Below the pieces are notes generated by a model, which was not told where the DNA came from, did no database searches, and saw nothing but the letters and a program-made list of their open reading frames with translations. From NCBI RefSeq assembly GCF_907164915.1, contig NC_061866.1:41356320-41420319 (forward strand): 64,000 nucleotides of DNA, read 5' to 3'. This document shows, piece by piece, positions 10,881 to 25,801 of this stretch. Positions within the stretch are counted from its first letter, which is position 1, and each line of letters starts with the position of its first letter. The position numbers and the translations under genes were made by a program. This stretch comes from Impatiens glandulifera. Lineage: Eukaryota; Streptophyta; Magnoliopsida; Ericales; Balsaminaceae.

Positions 10881-13740
10881 AGTTTATTTTTTTATTAAAT
10901 CTTAAGGGTTTGTTTGAAATTGATTTTTCTTTCACCCTTTTAGCTTTAATTTTGATCTTTGTAAATACACAAAATATTAAAATAAATATGACAAATATTT
11001 TACCATTATATTTTATTTATTTATTTATTTTTATATTTTTAGAAATTAAATAAATAATTCTTTTAAATAAAACGATACAACAATTCATTCTAAATTATTT
11101 GTTTTTGTCATTTATTTATTTTTAAATATTTTAAGATAAAATGGGTATAACATTTATCCCAAATAATTTTATTTTCTGTTTTTGGCTTTAATAATTAATT
11201 TATTTAATTAATTAACACAATAATTATTCTTAATTAATTGTTTTAAATGAGTTTTTGTTATGGGTTAATTATTTTGATTTTATTTATTTAAAATTAATTC
11301 AAAATAAATATTTTAATATTATAAATTGGAGTGTCAATTTTTAGTGCTTATAAGAATATATAAATTTTAATAAAAAATTGAAAATATCTACACTATTAGT
11401 ACCAAATGTAACCAAAACACAAAAAAAATCAAACTCATCTCCAACTTGTTATTGAGAGGGGTTTTAAAATAGTTCAATATGTTCAAATACAAATAAAGAT
11501 GAGCTGAAACATAGATATATATGTGACAAGATGATTTAAAAGAAGAAAAATATTTATACGAACCATCTTTATTACAATGAAAATTAATTCTACCATCGCA
11601 AAGTAATTAATAAATTTGTTTTTAAAAGTTTGAATTTACTATTACTTAAAACTTTACATAAAATGCAGGTTATATTTTAAAAAATCATTATATCCATATA
11701 ATGTTATGTCACATTTTGCAACTTCATATTTTTTATTTTAGAAAATAATTAGAGTAGTTTTTATTTTTAAATTATGAGCTACCCAGCCAATTGCTTAAAT
11801 AAAATATACATACAAATTATTATTGAAAACTTTAGTTGGGGGTCTCTTTAATTGTTCATTAGAAACTTTTTAGTTTGGGATCTCCTTAATTGTTTTTATA
11901 TTAGTAAAGTTATTCATCTAAATGTATTCCAAAATTTCATTTTCCATTCCGTTTTTATATTGAAAGAATTTAGATAACAACCTTATTTGGCGCCTACAGA
12001 TTTGATCTAAATGAATTACGCAAAACATATCTTAAACATTTTAAACATGTAGCCTCTCCCGATTTAGATGAGTTGATATTTATGGATAATAAAACACTTA
12101 TTATATAGTTTAATTAAATATAAGTTATATATATATATTAAGAGAACCTTGCATTCAAAGATGGTGCTGAAGGCCCATGCGCTTAGGGTTGGGCCGAAGT
12201 AGGCTCACACGAATATGGGAAAGAAAACCCTAATATTGCCTATATAAATGTGTGTTTAATTTATTCTAAGAACATTCACAACATCTTTGTTAACATGTGT
12301 TTAAGCCTCATCTTTTCTCTCTAGAAACACTATATAGTGAAGGAGTCTCTAGAGTCTGAATCACGTGGTTTTACATGTATACTATTAGATATATCATGGT
12401 TTTGGTGCTCATTCTAAGAATTAACATATTAATGAATTATCTTAAGAATCTACAGAAATTTAATAGTGTGTATATTCCAAGACTAAATCAAAGGATAGAA
12501 GGTATATCACACGTGTGTATTTTTTCATATTTTTTTATGTTTATGTTCTATTTGGTTATACATGAGTTCCATAATAATAACAAAGTATTGGATGATTTGT
12601 TATAGGTATTCTCCAAAATGTGAGTGTTCAAATTCAATACCAACGTCAATACCAAGTTCTAGTTAAGGACGGTTGGAGATGCATCTTCGACATACCATCA
12701 CAATTTTCCCTCTTCCTATCATCAGGATTCTAACTAGGGCAGCCATTGATGCAAAGTGCAAATGAGAAGTATATGAGAAATGTATAATAGAGTGACGTAC
12801 AAGTATAAAGGAGATTAGAGAAAGCTAGAATTGTACTACATTTATTATTATTATTTTAATCAAAGAAAAATCTGCTGATATATATTTTGAGACAAGATCC
12901 TGAGTGAAGAAATATGGTGGCGATCGGTAGAGAAAAAAAAAATTAAATTCGTTTTTACACTTTTTTTTTTCTTTTCAAGTCAATGACTTCGTGACATTAG
13001 TCTCTCTTAAATTTTATTTATTTATATATATATATATATAATATAATGTTAAATGTTCTTAATATATTTTAAATTAAATTTCATTTTTAAATATTTTAAT
13101 AAATTTTTTATACATAATATATAAATATAAAAATATCTATTTTTAAAACAAATAGTGAACAGTATCTTGTACTATAACCATGTCCCAGCAATTGGTATAG
13201 ATAGGTATTCAATATTCGATTTCTATATTTTAAATTGGATTCGAGGTTGAATATGGGAAAAGAGATAAGTTACCTAGTTGGTACATGGTCAGAGACGGGA
13301 AATAAGGAATTTACCAAACTCAAATCCAATACTCAACTAAATTAATATAAAAAATAAAATACTTTTTTTTTATTATTAAAACTTAAGTTGATTTTTCAAA
13401 TGTCACTTTATTACCAATATCATTATACATACATAATTTAATTTGTTCTTATCCGCACTTATACCAACTTTAATAAATTTATATTTCTAAAAAAATATTT
13501 TCTACATTAATATTCAACTTTATCTTTATAATAAAATATTATTTCTAACTCATCATTTTTATATTTAATATTTAATATTTTTTCAATCTCCATTCAAAAT
13601 TTTCAAGATCTATAAAATAAGTATATAGCTAAGTAATATTTTAATTTTTTATTTTAACATTTCGATATTACAAATTTTAAAATTATTATGTTTCTTTTTC
13701 TTCCAGTTCTACCATCTTATAAGTTTTTAAATCGAGTAAT
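10880..13740. other. AT-rich intergenic DNA with a possible LTR fragment
   Basis: Mostly featureless AT-rich sequence. From about 12160 to 12620 a more structured stretch contains GAAAACCCTAATATTGCC, TATATAAAT and then TCTCTCTAGAAACACTATAT, an arrangement like the promoter and transcribed start of an LTR. I could not find matching ends or target duplications, so it is only a possible LTR remnant. A (TA)n run lies at about 13022-13040. Confidence 0.35.
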
Positions 13741-13743
13741 GGG

Positions 13744-14050
13744 GTACCCGATGAATCGGGAATGTGATAAAAATAGAGATATCTATCGGGTTTGGGGTTG
13801 GGTACTATAATGCAAATCGGGTTCGGAGATGGGTACTACACTACCCGTTGGGTAGGGTACCCGTTGTCATCAATATCCCTATTTTCATCACATACCAGTC
13901 GGGGATCGGATATCGACGAATCGGGGATGGGATAAAAATAGAAATACATGTCGGGTTTGGGGTTATGGTCGGGTAGTATAATGCAAATCGGGTTCGAAGA
14001 TGGTTACTTTACTACCCGTCAAATAAGGTACCCGTTGTCATCCTTGTCTC
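13744..14050 (+). repeat. two-copy direct repeat (~167 bp), MITE-like
   Basis: Two adjacent related units (from about 13750 and 13917). Each runs from GAATCGGG..ATGGGATAAAAATAG through ATGCAAATCGGGTTCG to GGTACCCGTTGTCATC. The GGGTACCCG and GGATGACAACGGGTA-type wording is common at the ends of plant hAT-like MITEs, but no clean terminal inverted repeat is seen here. Confidence 0.6.
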
Positions 14051-14093
14051 TGTTCCTATCCATAATCTCTCTCATAGTAAAATTAAATATGTC

Positions 14094-14154
14094 ATATATA
14101 TATATATATATTATATATATATATATGTATTATATATATATATATATATATTAT
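14094..14154 (+). repeat. (TA)n-rich microsatellite
   Basis: Interrupted TA dinucleotide runs between 14094 and 14154. Confidence 0.9.
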
Positions 14155-14175
14155 CATCATTAGAGGACATATGAT

Positions 14176-14610
14176 AACTAGGGATGATTAAGGATGACAA
14201 TGGGACACTTTGGGACGGAAAATGCATTAATCTTACCTGCCCCATTTTTTATTTTGAATTTTTTTAATACTATTCTTGTCCCGTTTTATTTTGAGGAATC
14301 TCCGCGGAATACCGTTTATAAAATATTTTTAAAAATAAAAAATCAAAGAATAAAATTATACAAACGAATTTTTTAATATATTATATATATAATAATATAT
14401 CTAAATTTTATATTATTATAAGGAAATAAACTTATAATTCTTATAAAATATAATCAATAAATAAATATATTTGTGATTTTATATATTTAATTGTGCTTAT
14501 AATATTCGGAGAAGAATTGGGGTGAGATTGGGGCGGGGGACACAATTATCATTCCCGCCCCATCTCCATTCGGTTTTGAGAAAAAAACCGCCCAAAATGG
14601 GGCAATTCAA
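14176..14610. mobile_element. hAT-like MITE candidate
   Basis: Begins near AAGGATGACAATGGGACA and ends near GGGGCAATTCAATTAG, with CCCGCCCC/GGGGCGGG words near both ends and an AT-rich middle. This 'GGATGACAATGGGGCGG' signature is widespread in small plant hAT-type elements. Exact ends and an 8 bp target duplication were not established. Confidence 0.4.
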
Positions 14611-15139
14611 TTAGGTTACTGTGTGACGATATCAAATTGACATTTTTACTTGGGGTTAGTTCGATGCTATCTATACATGTAATGCATATATCCATTAAAA
14701 CACCGCTACCTATACAAAGAGAAAAAAAAATCAACAAATGATGTGGTTGATGCTTTATTTTTATTTTTATTTTTATTTTTATGTACATGTGTTTATTAGT
14801 GGAATTCAGGCAACAATCCTTACTAGGATCTATCTCCTTTATCAACTAATTATTTAATTTTTTTTATATACTTTTTTTTTTAGTAATTAATGAAAAAAAT
14901 ATGACTATATTAAATGATTTAATATTTTAATAAATATATAATTTATTATTTCAAAACACATTAACAATAATATATATATAATAAATAAATATAATAGATA
15001 ATTTGATAAATATAAAAGAAATATTTAAAAATATATATATATATATAAATAATTAAAAAAAACATGTGATAATAAAATTGTTGTAGAAGTGAATTAAAAA
15101 GAATTAAACGATCCCTAAACTTTTATACTAATTTATAAG

Positions 15140-15850
15140 ATTTCTTTAATTGTGTTTGGCAACATGAAATTTTGACATTGAAATTAAAATTGGAGTCCAA
15201 TTTTAAACCTTATAATATTAAGAATTAAAATTAGAATTCAATTTAATATAATTTTATACTTCTCAATTTTACTCATTTTATGTCAGAATTTTATTTTCAA
15301 TTTTTTTTAAAAACAAAATAACTTATTATTTTATCATTTAAAACACGACTAAAATTTAGAATCGATAATTAATTATTTTTGAATTTAAGATGTTAAAATA
15401 TCAAATCGTTATTTTTTTTAAAAGTTTAGTAAGTTAATATTTTGAAGTGATATATATTTTTTAATTTATTAAGTTAACATGCTGCTGAACCTATATTTTG
15501 TTTTGAATTTATCGATAAAAATTTTAAATCGATATATATTTTTTAATCTATCAAGTTAACAAGTTAAACCGATATTTTTAATGAAAATTGAATTTAAAAA
15601 TAAATTTTGATGCTTGTGCTCTTTTAATTGGTTTTTTAATTGGTTGTGTCAACCCAATATTTTAATAAAATAAATAAAATATATTAAAATTATTTTTATA
15701 ATATATTTTCAAATATAAGAATTGTGATTGAATTACAGTACTTTTATAGTTTTCCAAACATGTAATTTAATGTCAATTCTTTTGAAATTGGAATTAGAAT
15801 TCCAATACCAATTTAATTTTAATTCCACTCATCCAAACATACTCTAACAA
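15140..15850. mobile_element. candidate non-autonomous inverted-repeat element
   Basis: The left side reads TGTGTTTGGCAACATGAAAT followed by AAATTGGAGTCCAATTTT. The reverse complement of the right side reads GTATGTTTGGATGAGTGGAA followed by AAATTGGTATTGGAATTC. The ends are imperfectly inverted around an AT-rich core of about 700 bp with no coding sense. Decayed hAT/Harbinger-type element, tentative. Confidence 0.35.
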
Positions 15851-18190
15851 ATTATCAATATATTTTTCTATAAAATTACAATTAAAAAATACCAATCAAA
15901 CAAACAATATGAGATAAAATCTTTAAAATATTATATACTATTTAATAATAGATCAAACAGATTAAGTTAAATATAACGTTCTATCAAAGAGTGAGTGGTA
16001 CGATATATTCTAACTTTTATTTATACTGCATATCGTATTGAATGTTTCAATGTATAAAAAATCATACCTATATCGTATCGGTATTTCGGTATACCAAAAT
16101 TTCAATATAATACAAGTAATCTATCAATCATACTAAATATTGACGGTATATTAAGATTTCGGTTATATCATCATACTGGAAAAACATATTAACTTAAAAA
16201 CCCCATCAAATCTAATTAGTCTTTATTTAGAAAAAAAATAAATTAATCAAAACATATTTAATCAAAACACTTTTTGATTTGATTTAAAATAATTAGGTTT
16301 TAATAATTGATTAACCTAGAATATGTTTTGAAAAAATATAAGAATGTTAGAATTAGAGAAACATAATATTAGATATATGTTAAGTCTAAAATATGTTTTA
16401 AAAATTTCGAAGATCAGTGTTCATGACCGTTTAATATTGTAAAAAAGTTTATAATGACGGTCGAAGTCTAAATTTTAAAATAGAAATTAAAACTTAATTA
16501 TTTATAATTTAATTAGTTATTATTTATTTATTTATACTGATATAATAAAAAAAATAAATTCATACATTTACCCTATAATTTGGTATCGGTAATTTTCTCA
16601 CCATACCTTAGTTCTACCTAATAACACAGGTTATAAGATGATATAATTTTTTAATAAATTTTCTATTAAAATATTTTATATCTAATTTTTATAATAAATT
16701 TTAAATATTTTTTATATATAAATTATTGTTTTTCTTTTATTTTTAAATTTTAATTATTAATATATTATATTTAAACTTAATTATATAGAAATGTCTTGTA
16801 TTATTATTAATTATTGTAACTATTATTAATTATATTTTATTTTAAATAATCACTTGATATTAATATTTAAATAATTGAAATAATTTATTTAAAAAATTAA
16901 ACTAAAATTATTATTTGTATTTTATTTATAAAAGAATTAATAATATAATTATAAGAATATATATAGTATTTATGAAAAAAAAGTAAATCCCAAAATAATG
17001 AATTCAATATTCTCAATTTAGAAATGAATAAAATACTAGTGATTACCAACCATTTTTTTCCATTTATTTCTTAAAGTCTATCACAAATTATTTGTGTGGT
17101 TTATTTGATCTCAAAAATGCCCAAATTGTAAACTTAAAATTCATTAAGTTATTAATGTATATCACTGAGACTTATATCTCCAAAATTAGATAATGAATTG
17201 ATATAATCACATTTTACAAAACTAATTCTTCTTCTGGAAATATGATCATTTTAAGTGAGTTTGGAGTTGAAATTTTAATACTTTCCTAATGACATTTAAA
17301 ATGTTGCAAGAAGATAATGACTTCAAATCATTTGAGAAATTGAATTTGTAATTGTCATTTTTTAGACATTAACTAATATACTTGTTTTCAAAAAGGTTTG
17401 TAACATCAGAAGCTGTGTCTTGTTAGGGATTTTTGTTTGGTAGTCCCTAAAGTTTTTTTTTTATCAATTGACTAAGCTTTCAATCCGGTTCCCTTCTATA
17501 TATTATTTTACTTTAGATAAATATTGATTTTTATTGTATGATCGATTTATATCCATAAAACGAAGAACATGAAGTTCAAATTTTAATCCATTTTGATAAT
17601 CAAATTCTTATAATTTATGATTTTCAAGATAAATAGGTTTATATAAAAATGACATTCTCTTTATTTAATAAGTTTTAACTTATTATATTTTATATATATT
17701 ATCTTTAATTAATCATAGTTTTCTTGCATGTTCTGTTTGCATCTTACTTGTTTTTTTAAATGTTTTATCATTGTATGACAACAAATTGATGAAAAAGATT
17801 CTTAAAGTTATTAGTCTTTTAAAAACTTGTATTTTTTTTGTTTGTTCACTAATTTTATAAACATCATGCTAAAAAAATACACTTACTTGAACTAGATGTA
17901 TAAAGATATATTGTATTTTTTTAAAAATTGGAGGCTTTTGTAATTTGAATTTTGAATTCTTTCATCTTTCTTGTCCCATATATAATAGGATGAATACAAA
18001 CTTTGATTATATGGCTATGATCAGTGGTTGAATGTGTCAGTTCAGTGCATTAGTCCAAATTTTAGCATTTATTTGAAAAATTATACATCTAGTTACATTT
18101 TTATGTGATCCTTTTGTCTATAGTTGAAAGTATTTGATTGCCTTATTTATATAAATTAGTTTGATTTACATCATTTTATTTGTATTTGTG
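15851..18190. other. AT-rich intergenic DNA
   Basis: Around 16030-16170 there is a small region with TCGGTATTTCGGTATACC and related inverted words, as in small plant MITEs. Otherwise nothing supported. Confidence 0.4.
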
Positions 18191-18193
18191 CAG

Positions 18194-18631
18194 CGAAACA
18201 AGTTCATACCTAAGTTTGATCATTCACTTTCATTCAAAACATTATCGGTGAGAATCGAATTCGTGATATTTTAGTTTAGGTTAATTCTTTTTCTCGAAAT
18301 CATTTATGAGATTTTCATTTCATTAAACATGTTTGGTGGTAGGTGGGGTAGCTATATGGTGACCTTTTGATTTGAATGTTTCTTGTAACTAATAATTTTG
18401 ATGAATTGAGGTTAAATTAATAAGAAACAAGATATGATAATTTACTAATTTCTGAAAACACAGCAGGTGTCCAGACCCAAGAGAGAGGTGCCAGTGTTAA
18501 TGGAAGAAAGGACAATCCGAAATCCAAAGTTTCGGACCCCACAATACACTTGTTCTTTGTTGACCAGAAAAGAATGGGGACCAATATCACGTTCTCGTCT
18601 GGTCGTACGTTGGTGGTGTGCCCTGTGTTAA
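18194..18631 (+). CDS. possible two-exon gene fragment, unknown
   Basis: Two stretches with coding-like composition are bounded by good splice sites. Exon A, 18194-18247 (after TATTTGTGCAG, before GTGAGAAT), encodes RNKFIPKFDHSLSFKTLS. Exon B, from 18467 (after CACAGCAG), continues in the same phase with VSRPKREVPVLMEE and ends at TAA 18629-18631. The combined sequence is basic and proline-containing, and I do not recognise the family. No start codon or upstream exon was identified. It may be a gene remnant, a captured exon pair or chance. Local GC content is clearly higher than in the flanks. Confidence 0.3.
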
Positions 18632-19310
18632 GATACTTCCCACGATGTTGTTATTTATCGTGCCAAACAGCTCAGACTCTCAACTTTTCAGTTTCCGTGT
18701 ATTGGCCATAAATGAAAGGAAATAAGGGCACTATGCTTCTCATTTAAAGCTAAGCCAACATATTTTTAAACAAAATCTCAAAACTTGATTTTTTTTTAAA
18801 AAATTAAAAAATTGAACATAAACATATTTGGCCCTGTTTGAAGGGCAATCTTATAGAGGATTAATTTAAATTAAATAATATTATATATTTTAATTATATA
18901 TATATTAATTTATTTATTTTGAATTAAATAGCACCTCACATTTATGCTCTCACTTCAACTTTTTACCAATATAATCAAATTTGTGACATTTTGATCTTGT
19001 AAGTCTTATCCTTGTGTTACCTTGCTGGGTTAACTATGTATATATTAATAAATTTAATAATATATTTTTTAAAATTTAGCTCCACTCTAGTTTCTATTTA
19101 AAATGTATCTATTATTTCATTTCTTATTATTTTAATCATATTATTAAAATACTTTTTACTTAAAAAAATAAAATTTATTATTATATTAATAAATTTTTAA
19201 TATATAATTTTTAAATAAAAATTGACTTCCTCAAAATCAATATTGGACATGTTTGAAAATACCTAAATATGGAGTATAAATGGAGTTAAAGGAACCAATA
19301 TTATAAAATT

Positions 19311-19366
<56 letters not shown>

Positions 19367-19986
19367 CAAAATTTTAAAACATCATTTTATCTAAATTAAT
19401 ATTATAAAAAAAAAATGGGTTACAAGGTCAATACTTTATAAACATCATTTTGAATTTGAATAAATCATGTTTATTTCAATACCCTAAACCAAACAAGCTC
19501 TACCCTTTAATCTTTAATTGTAGGGTCTATTCATCCTGAAAACAACATTTCAAGGTTCATTTTTTGTAACCTTCTCGAACTTTTACCCTCCATAAGAATC
19601 ATAAAACTATTTCTACTTAACTGGGTTGTGCTGTGTGAGAGAGAAATTGTTGTTCTTTGAACTGGTTTGAAGAAGAAGAAGAAGATCAAAGGAGAGAAAG
19701 GTTCAAGCATCACGCCTATCTACCCTGTTTTCAGTTTCCCCAGGTATATATTAAACTATGTAAAGCTTCCACCTTTTCAGTCTATTGTTAATAAATTAAA
19801 GCTCTTTTTAATTGTTTATTGAGTCAAACTTCATCTTTTGGTTTGCATTTATGTTCCTGTCTTCTTGATCCAAGATGAAGTAATTCAATTCATATTTCAT
19901 AGATTAGTTTAGGAGTTGTTCATATAGCATGCACGAGAAGAAGATCTAATTCTGCTTTCCTTTGATCTCTATCTTTTGTTCATAAG
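18632..19986. promoter_or_regulatory. upstream region of the DUF3527 gene
   Basis: AT-rich, with a (TA)n run at 19316-19365. A probable 5' UTR lies around 19640-19743. A GT at CCCAG|GTATAT (19744) and an AG directly before the start codon (CATAAG|ATG) suggest a 5' UTR intron of about 240 bp. No TATA box was assigned with confidence. Confidence 0.4.
19316..19365 (+). repeat. (TA)n microsatellite
   Basis: About 24 TA dinucleotides. Confidence 0.97.
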
Positions 19987-21310
19987 ATGAAAATTACAGT
20001 AATGGAAGCTGCCAACGAGCAAGATGAGCAGAAGAATGATGATTTGTTATTACAGCAGCATGCCAACAATGAAATCCCTTTCATTTACAGACATATTGTT
20101 ACCATAGATGAAAAATACCTTCGACATTGCCTAGAATTGATATATCTAACTGCTTCTTCACAACAATCTTCATGGGAATATTCTCCAATGTCGAAGAACA
20201 CATTGTTTTCATTCGATTTACAAAACCCATCTGTAGAATCGATTCTCGGTTCAGTTTCAAGCAGCAAGACTACCGTTTTAAACATACTCAAAAACCCTTT
20301 AGTCCACGATCAATACATCCCTCCCCCCGCCGCCATCGAATCATCATCATCGATATCAAGCTCGACATCAACCTATTCCAATCGAACCACCAACGGTATG
20401 TTACATGTTAAATGGGATATGGGTTCTCTTCGGTATGAGTTCTGGTTAGATGATCGGAAAGAGGCAGAGTATGTGGCTGAGTTAGTTAAACCCGATCAAT
20501 CCCCTGGTTATGTTTACGTTTTTCGTGGAAATCAATCGGAAATTGTTGGTAGAATGAGAGTTTCAACTTCTGTCACGTTTGGTTTTAAGGAAACAGAGTT
20601 TGTTCTTTTCGGTGCAACCGATGATGACAATGATACAATTGTATCAAAGAGTAACACTCCGACAAGGACTAACCAAGTCGTTAACAAGTTAAAGGGTTTT
20701 TCAGGCAAGTTCAAAAGAGGAAATCTAGATTGGTCAAGACCGGTGGTGGATCTTTCGGAGAATTGTTTTTCACCGAATCTCGAATTGGCCGCGATTGTAT
20801 TCAATGAACGCGATCAAGACGAGGAAAAAAGTGGTTGGGGGATGAAGTTTCTGAAAAAAATTAAACCAAAAGAGACAAACGGCTCGAGTCTTGATATAGT
20901 GGTTGCATCGGGGACTCATGGGGGACCGAAGGGTGGTCCTTTAAGGCTCGTAGATCGATGGAGATCATCGGGGCGATGCGATTGTGGTGGATGGGATATT
21001 GGGTGTTCATTTAAAATACTTAAAACTCGTGAAAACAACAAATTTGGTAATTCTTCATCATTGGATTTGTTTATTGAGGTAAGTAACTTTACTATGAAAC
21101 TATTTTATAATTCTAGGTTAAGATGTAACAATTTAAATGTTTTTTTTTTTGTTTCATTTTTAGGGTTCGAGTGAAGTTAAACCAGAGGCGATGAAATTGG
21201 TGAATGTTAACGATGGTTTCTATCTTATAGACGCTGAATCAACTATTTCGATTTTACAAGCGTTTGCGATTGCCATATCTGTTATTGATATTCGGAGAGG
21301 CGGTTGCTAA
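19987..21310 (+). CDS. DUF3527 domain protein
   Basis: Two exons, 19987-21078 and 21164-21310, joined at GAG|GTAAGT...TTTTAG|GGT, give 412 residues and end TAA. The C-terminal half carries the DUF3527 signature: a conserved LHVKWDMGSLRYEFWLDD stretch, NLELAAIVF (about residue 265), then SLDIVVASGTHGGP, LVDRWRSSGRCDCGGWDIGC and, from exon 2, SILQAFAIAISVID. The N-terminal part is low-complexity and Ser-rich. The family is plant-specific and of unknown biochemical role. This is one of the shorter members, as other plant members reach 700-800 residues. The start chosen is the first ATG after the putative 5' UTR intron; another in-frame ATG lies five codons later. A reader that ignores splicing would run 30 codons into the intron. 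Confidence 0.88.
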
Positions 21311-21847
21311 ACTTAAACAATTAGTTTGTTAATGTTTTAGATGTTTTATTTGTATGTTGAATTTTTATATATTTATTTTATATTAGAATTGGTTTAAATT
21401 GGAATAAGGCGGTGAGAATGGTACTAATTACGTTTTAAGTGTAATTATTTTTTTTCTTACTATTCTAGGTTCAAATTTAGGTCGTTTTTATTAAATAGAT
21501 TCGAACTTTGAATGATGTAATATGGTTTCAACTATCCTATCCTTACTTTTAAGGTAGTGTTTTTATTTTCTTAATTAATTTATTACATTTGTACAAATAA
21601 AATAACATTTTTTTTAAATTTTTAATTTTTTAATATATTTTCACACATACATATTTTTTTTCAAACTATATTAGAAAGTTTTAAACATATTTTAAAAAAA
21701 TATTTAATTTGAAATACAAAGTGTAAATTGATAAATAAGTGCAAATTGATAGACTGTGTAGATTTGATTAAACATTTTATAGTCACTCAAATCAGTTTCA
21801 ACAAATTAGAATACTTAAATCTGGAAAAATAGAAAAATACTATTCAA
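21311..21847. other. 3' UTR and AT-rich spacer
   Basis: Contains the 3' UTR of the DUF3527 gene, probably ending within about 200 bp of its stop. Nothing else recognised before the Helitron-like element. Confidence 0.5.
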
Positions 21848-22597
21848 CTAGCATTTAGCCCGTGCATTTGCACAAGTAATAATATAAAAACCGTAAAAAA
21901 AAAATTACGGATAACATTTTTTATTTTATTTTTAACCGTTTTAAGTTTATGGGTGAGTCAACCCACAATCCGACCCAATTATCCATTTACTCAACATCAT
22001 TATATATTAGTTAGTTAAAAAGTTGAACTTATATTAATATTAAAACGTCCCGCGTTTATCAAATTTGGTGTTGAATTTAAAATATAAAGTCTTTATAGCC
22101 TAGTTGGTTAAAAAGTTGTACTTGTTTTGTTAGGTTGCAAGTTCAAAACATACCTCTAGCATTTTTAATTTTATTTTTTAACCGTTTTAAATTTAAAAAC
22201 GGGTCAACCCACAATCCGACCCAAGTATCCAAATTAACCACAACTCTCGACCCGGCAATCCAGACACTTTAAAAATTAAGCATCATTATATATATATAGA
22301 TTAGTTAGTTAAAAAGTTGAACTTATATTAATATTAAAACGTCCCGCGTTTATCAAATTTGGTGTTGAATTTAAAATATAAAGTCTTTGTAGCCTAGTTG
22401 GTTAAAGAGTTGTACTTGTTTTGTTAGGTTGCAAGTTCGAAACATACCTCTAGCATTTTTAATTTTATTTTTAACCATTTTAAATTTAAAAACGGGTCAA
22501 CCCACAATCCGACCCAAGTATCCAAATTAACCACAGCTCTCGACCCGACAATCCGGACACTTTAAAAATTAAGCATCATTATATATATATATATAGA
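21848..22597 (-). mobile_element. Helitron-like element with tandem units, copy 1 (~2 units)
   Basis: Read on the minus strand, it begins A|TCTATATATA at 22597 and ends at 21848 with a hairpin (GTGCAAATGCAC), about 10 nt, then CTAG followed by T. TC...hairpin-CTRR inserted between A and T is the Helitron signature. The interior holds just over two copies of a ~300 bp unit also found at 38439 and 46622. There is no Rep/helicase coding sequence, so it is non-autonomous. Confidence 0.72.
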
Positions 22598-23680
22598 TTA
22601 TATAAAAATAAGTTTAAAAAATCTCTAAATATCATTTTGTTTAAAAATATGACAAATTAATTAAAATAAGATAATTGCGTTTTGTCCATTCGAGAAAAAT
22701 CATAAATGACTAAAATTTTGATATTTCGACCCATATAACACAATTCAAAATTTGATTTTTATTAGATAAAAACGACTTAAATTCGAGTCTTCAAATAATA
22801 TTGGGCCAATTATTTTTATAAAATATAATTTAGATGTTGAATCCAATTTTGCCACCCAATTTATTTTCTTTAACTTGTTTGTTAAATTCACTAAATTTTT
22901 TTAATCAATTTAATTTTTTTTAAATTGGTGCAATCTTTTTTATTGTCCCTATAAAATTAGCTTTTTCCACTAAGTCTAATGAGAAACACTAGGATCCAAA
23001 GCTTGAGACATTATTTGTTTATTTTTTAAATTTTATTATAATACTAAGTTATTTAATTTTATTTTATTTTTATCATATTATTTAATATTTTAATTAAAAT
23101 ATTATATTATTTTATTATTATTATTATATATTAATACAATTTAAATTATTTTACTAAAAAAACCCTCAAACTCCACCAAATCACACCTAATCAATATCTT
23201 TTAAATAATTCATGAATAAACTTTAAATTTTATAACTTAATAAGATACTTAAACAACGAAGAATAATTTTTAAAAGAATAAAGATTACAACTTTATTTTT
23301 CACTTAAAATTTTAAATAAAAGTGAAGAATGCTGTTTTTTTTATTAATTTTTTTTTAAATGTAAATGAAAATTATAATCACTTAAAAATGATACTGGATA
23401 AAAAAAATAAAAACTTAATTATTTTAATTGAATCATTTTAAAATAATAATAAAAAGTGAGAATATTTCCCAAGGTAAAAAATACTATAATTCACCATTCT
23501 CTAATATCTTCCTCCATTACATTAATTAAAATATTATTAAAAAAATTAAAAAGTTTATATTTATTTTAACTATTATTTTTTTTTTATAAATTTACATTTT
23601 TAAACAACAATTTGAACAAAATAATTGAAATAGTTATTATGAGAAAAGAACAAGGCGAATTTCGTAAATATTCTCCTGCC
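22598..23680. other. AT-rich spacer upstream of RPL23
   Basis: Low-complexity A/T-rich DNA with no supported feature. Confidence 0.5.
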
Positions 23681-23763
23681 AAACCCTAAATTATTTAGGG
23701 CTCCCTCATATAAATGCTCTAGAACCCTAATTTCACATTATCCTGTATTCTGAAGCTGCAAAA
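23681..23763 (+). promoter_or_regulatory. RPL23 promoter with telo-box and TATA-like element
   Basis: AAACCCTAAA at 23681-23690 is a telo-box and AACCCTAA at 23723-23730 a second one. Such boxes are enriched just upstream of plant ribosomal protein genes. A TATA-like TATAAAT lies at 23709-23715, between them. The start codon follows at 23764, so the 5' UTR is short. Confidence 0.7.
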
Positions 23764-25712
<1,949 letters not shown>

Positions 25713-25801
25713 AGAAAAAACTTTGTTCTCTTTTTGTCTGGTAGTACATTTTATTATTATTATTATTATCACCAAACAAGACTAAGTTCTTCATCTTCTT
25801 C

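Noticed and set aside
12375..12605. 76 aa ORF as a small membrane protein
   Set aside because: Hydrophobicity comes from T-rich DNA, and the context looks like an LTR fragment.
21079..21174. C-terminal 31 residues of the unspliced DUF3527 ORF
   Set aside because: They come from reading through a canonical intron; the spliced form restores the family's conserved LQAF C-terminus.
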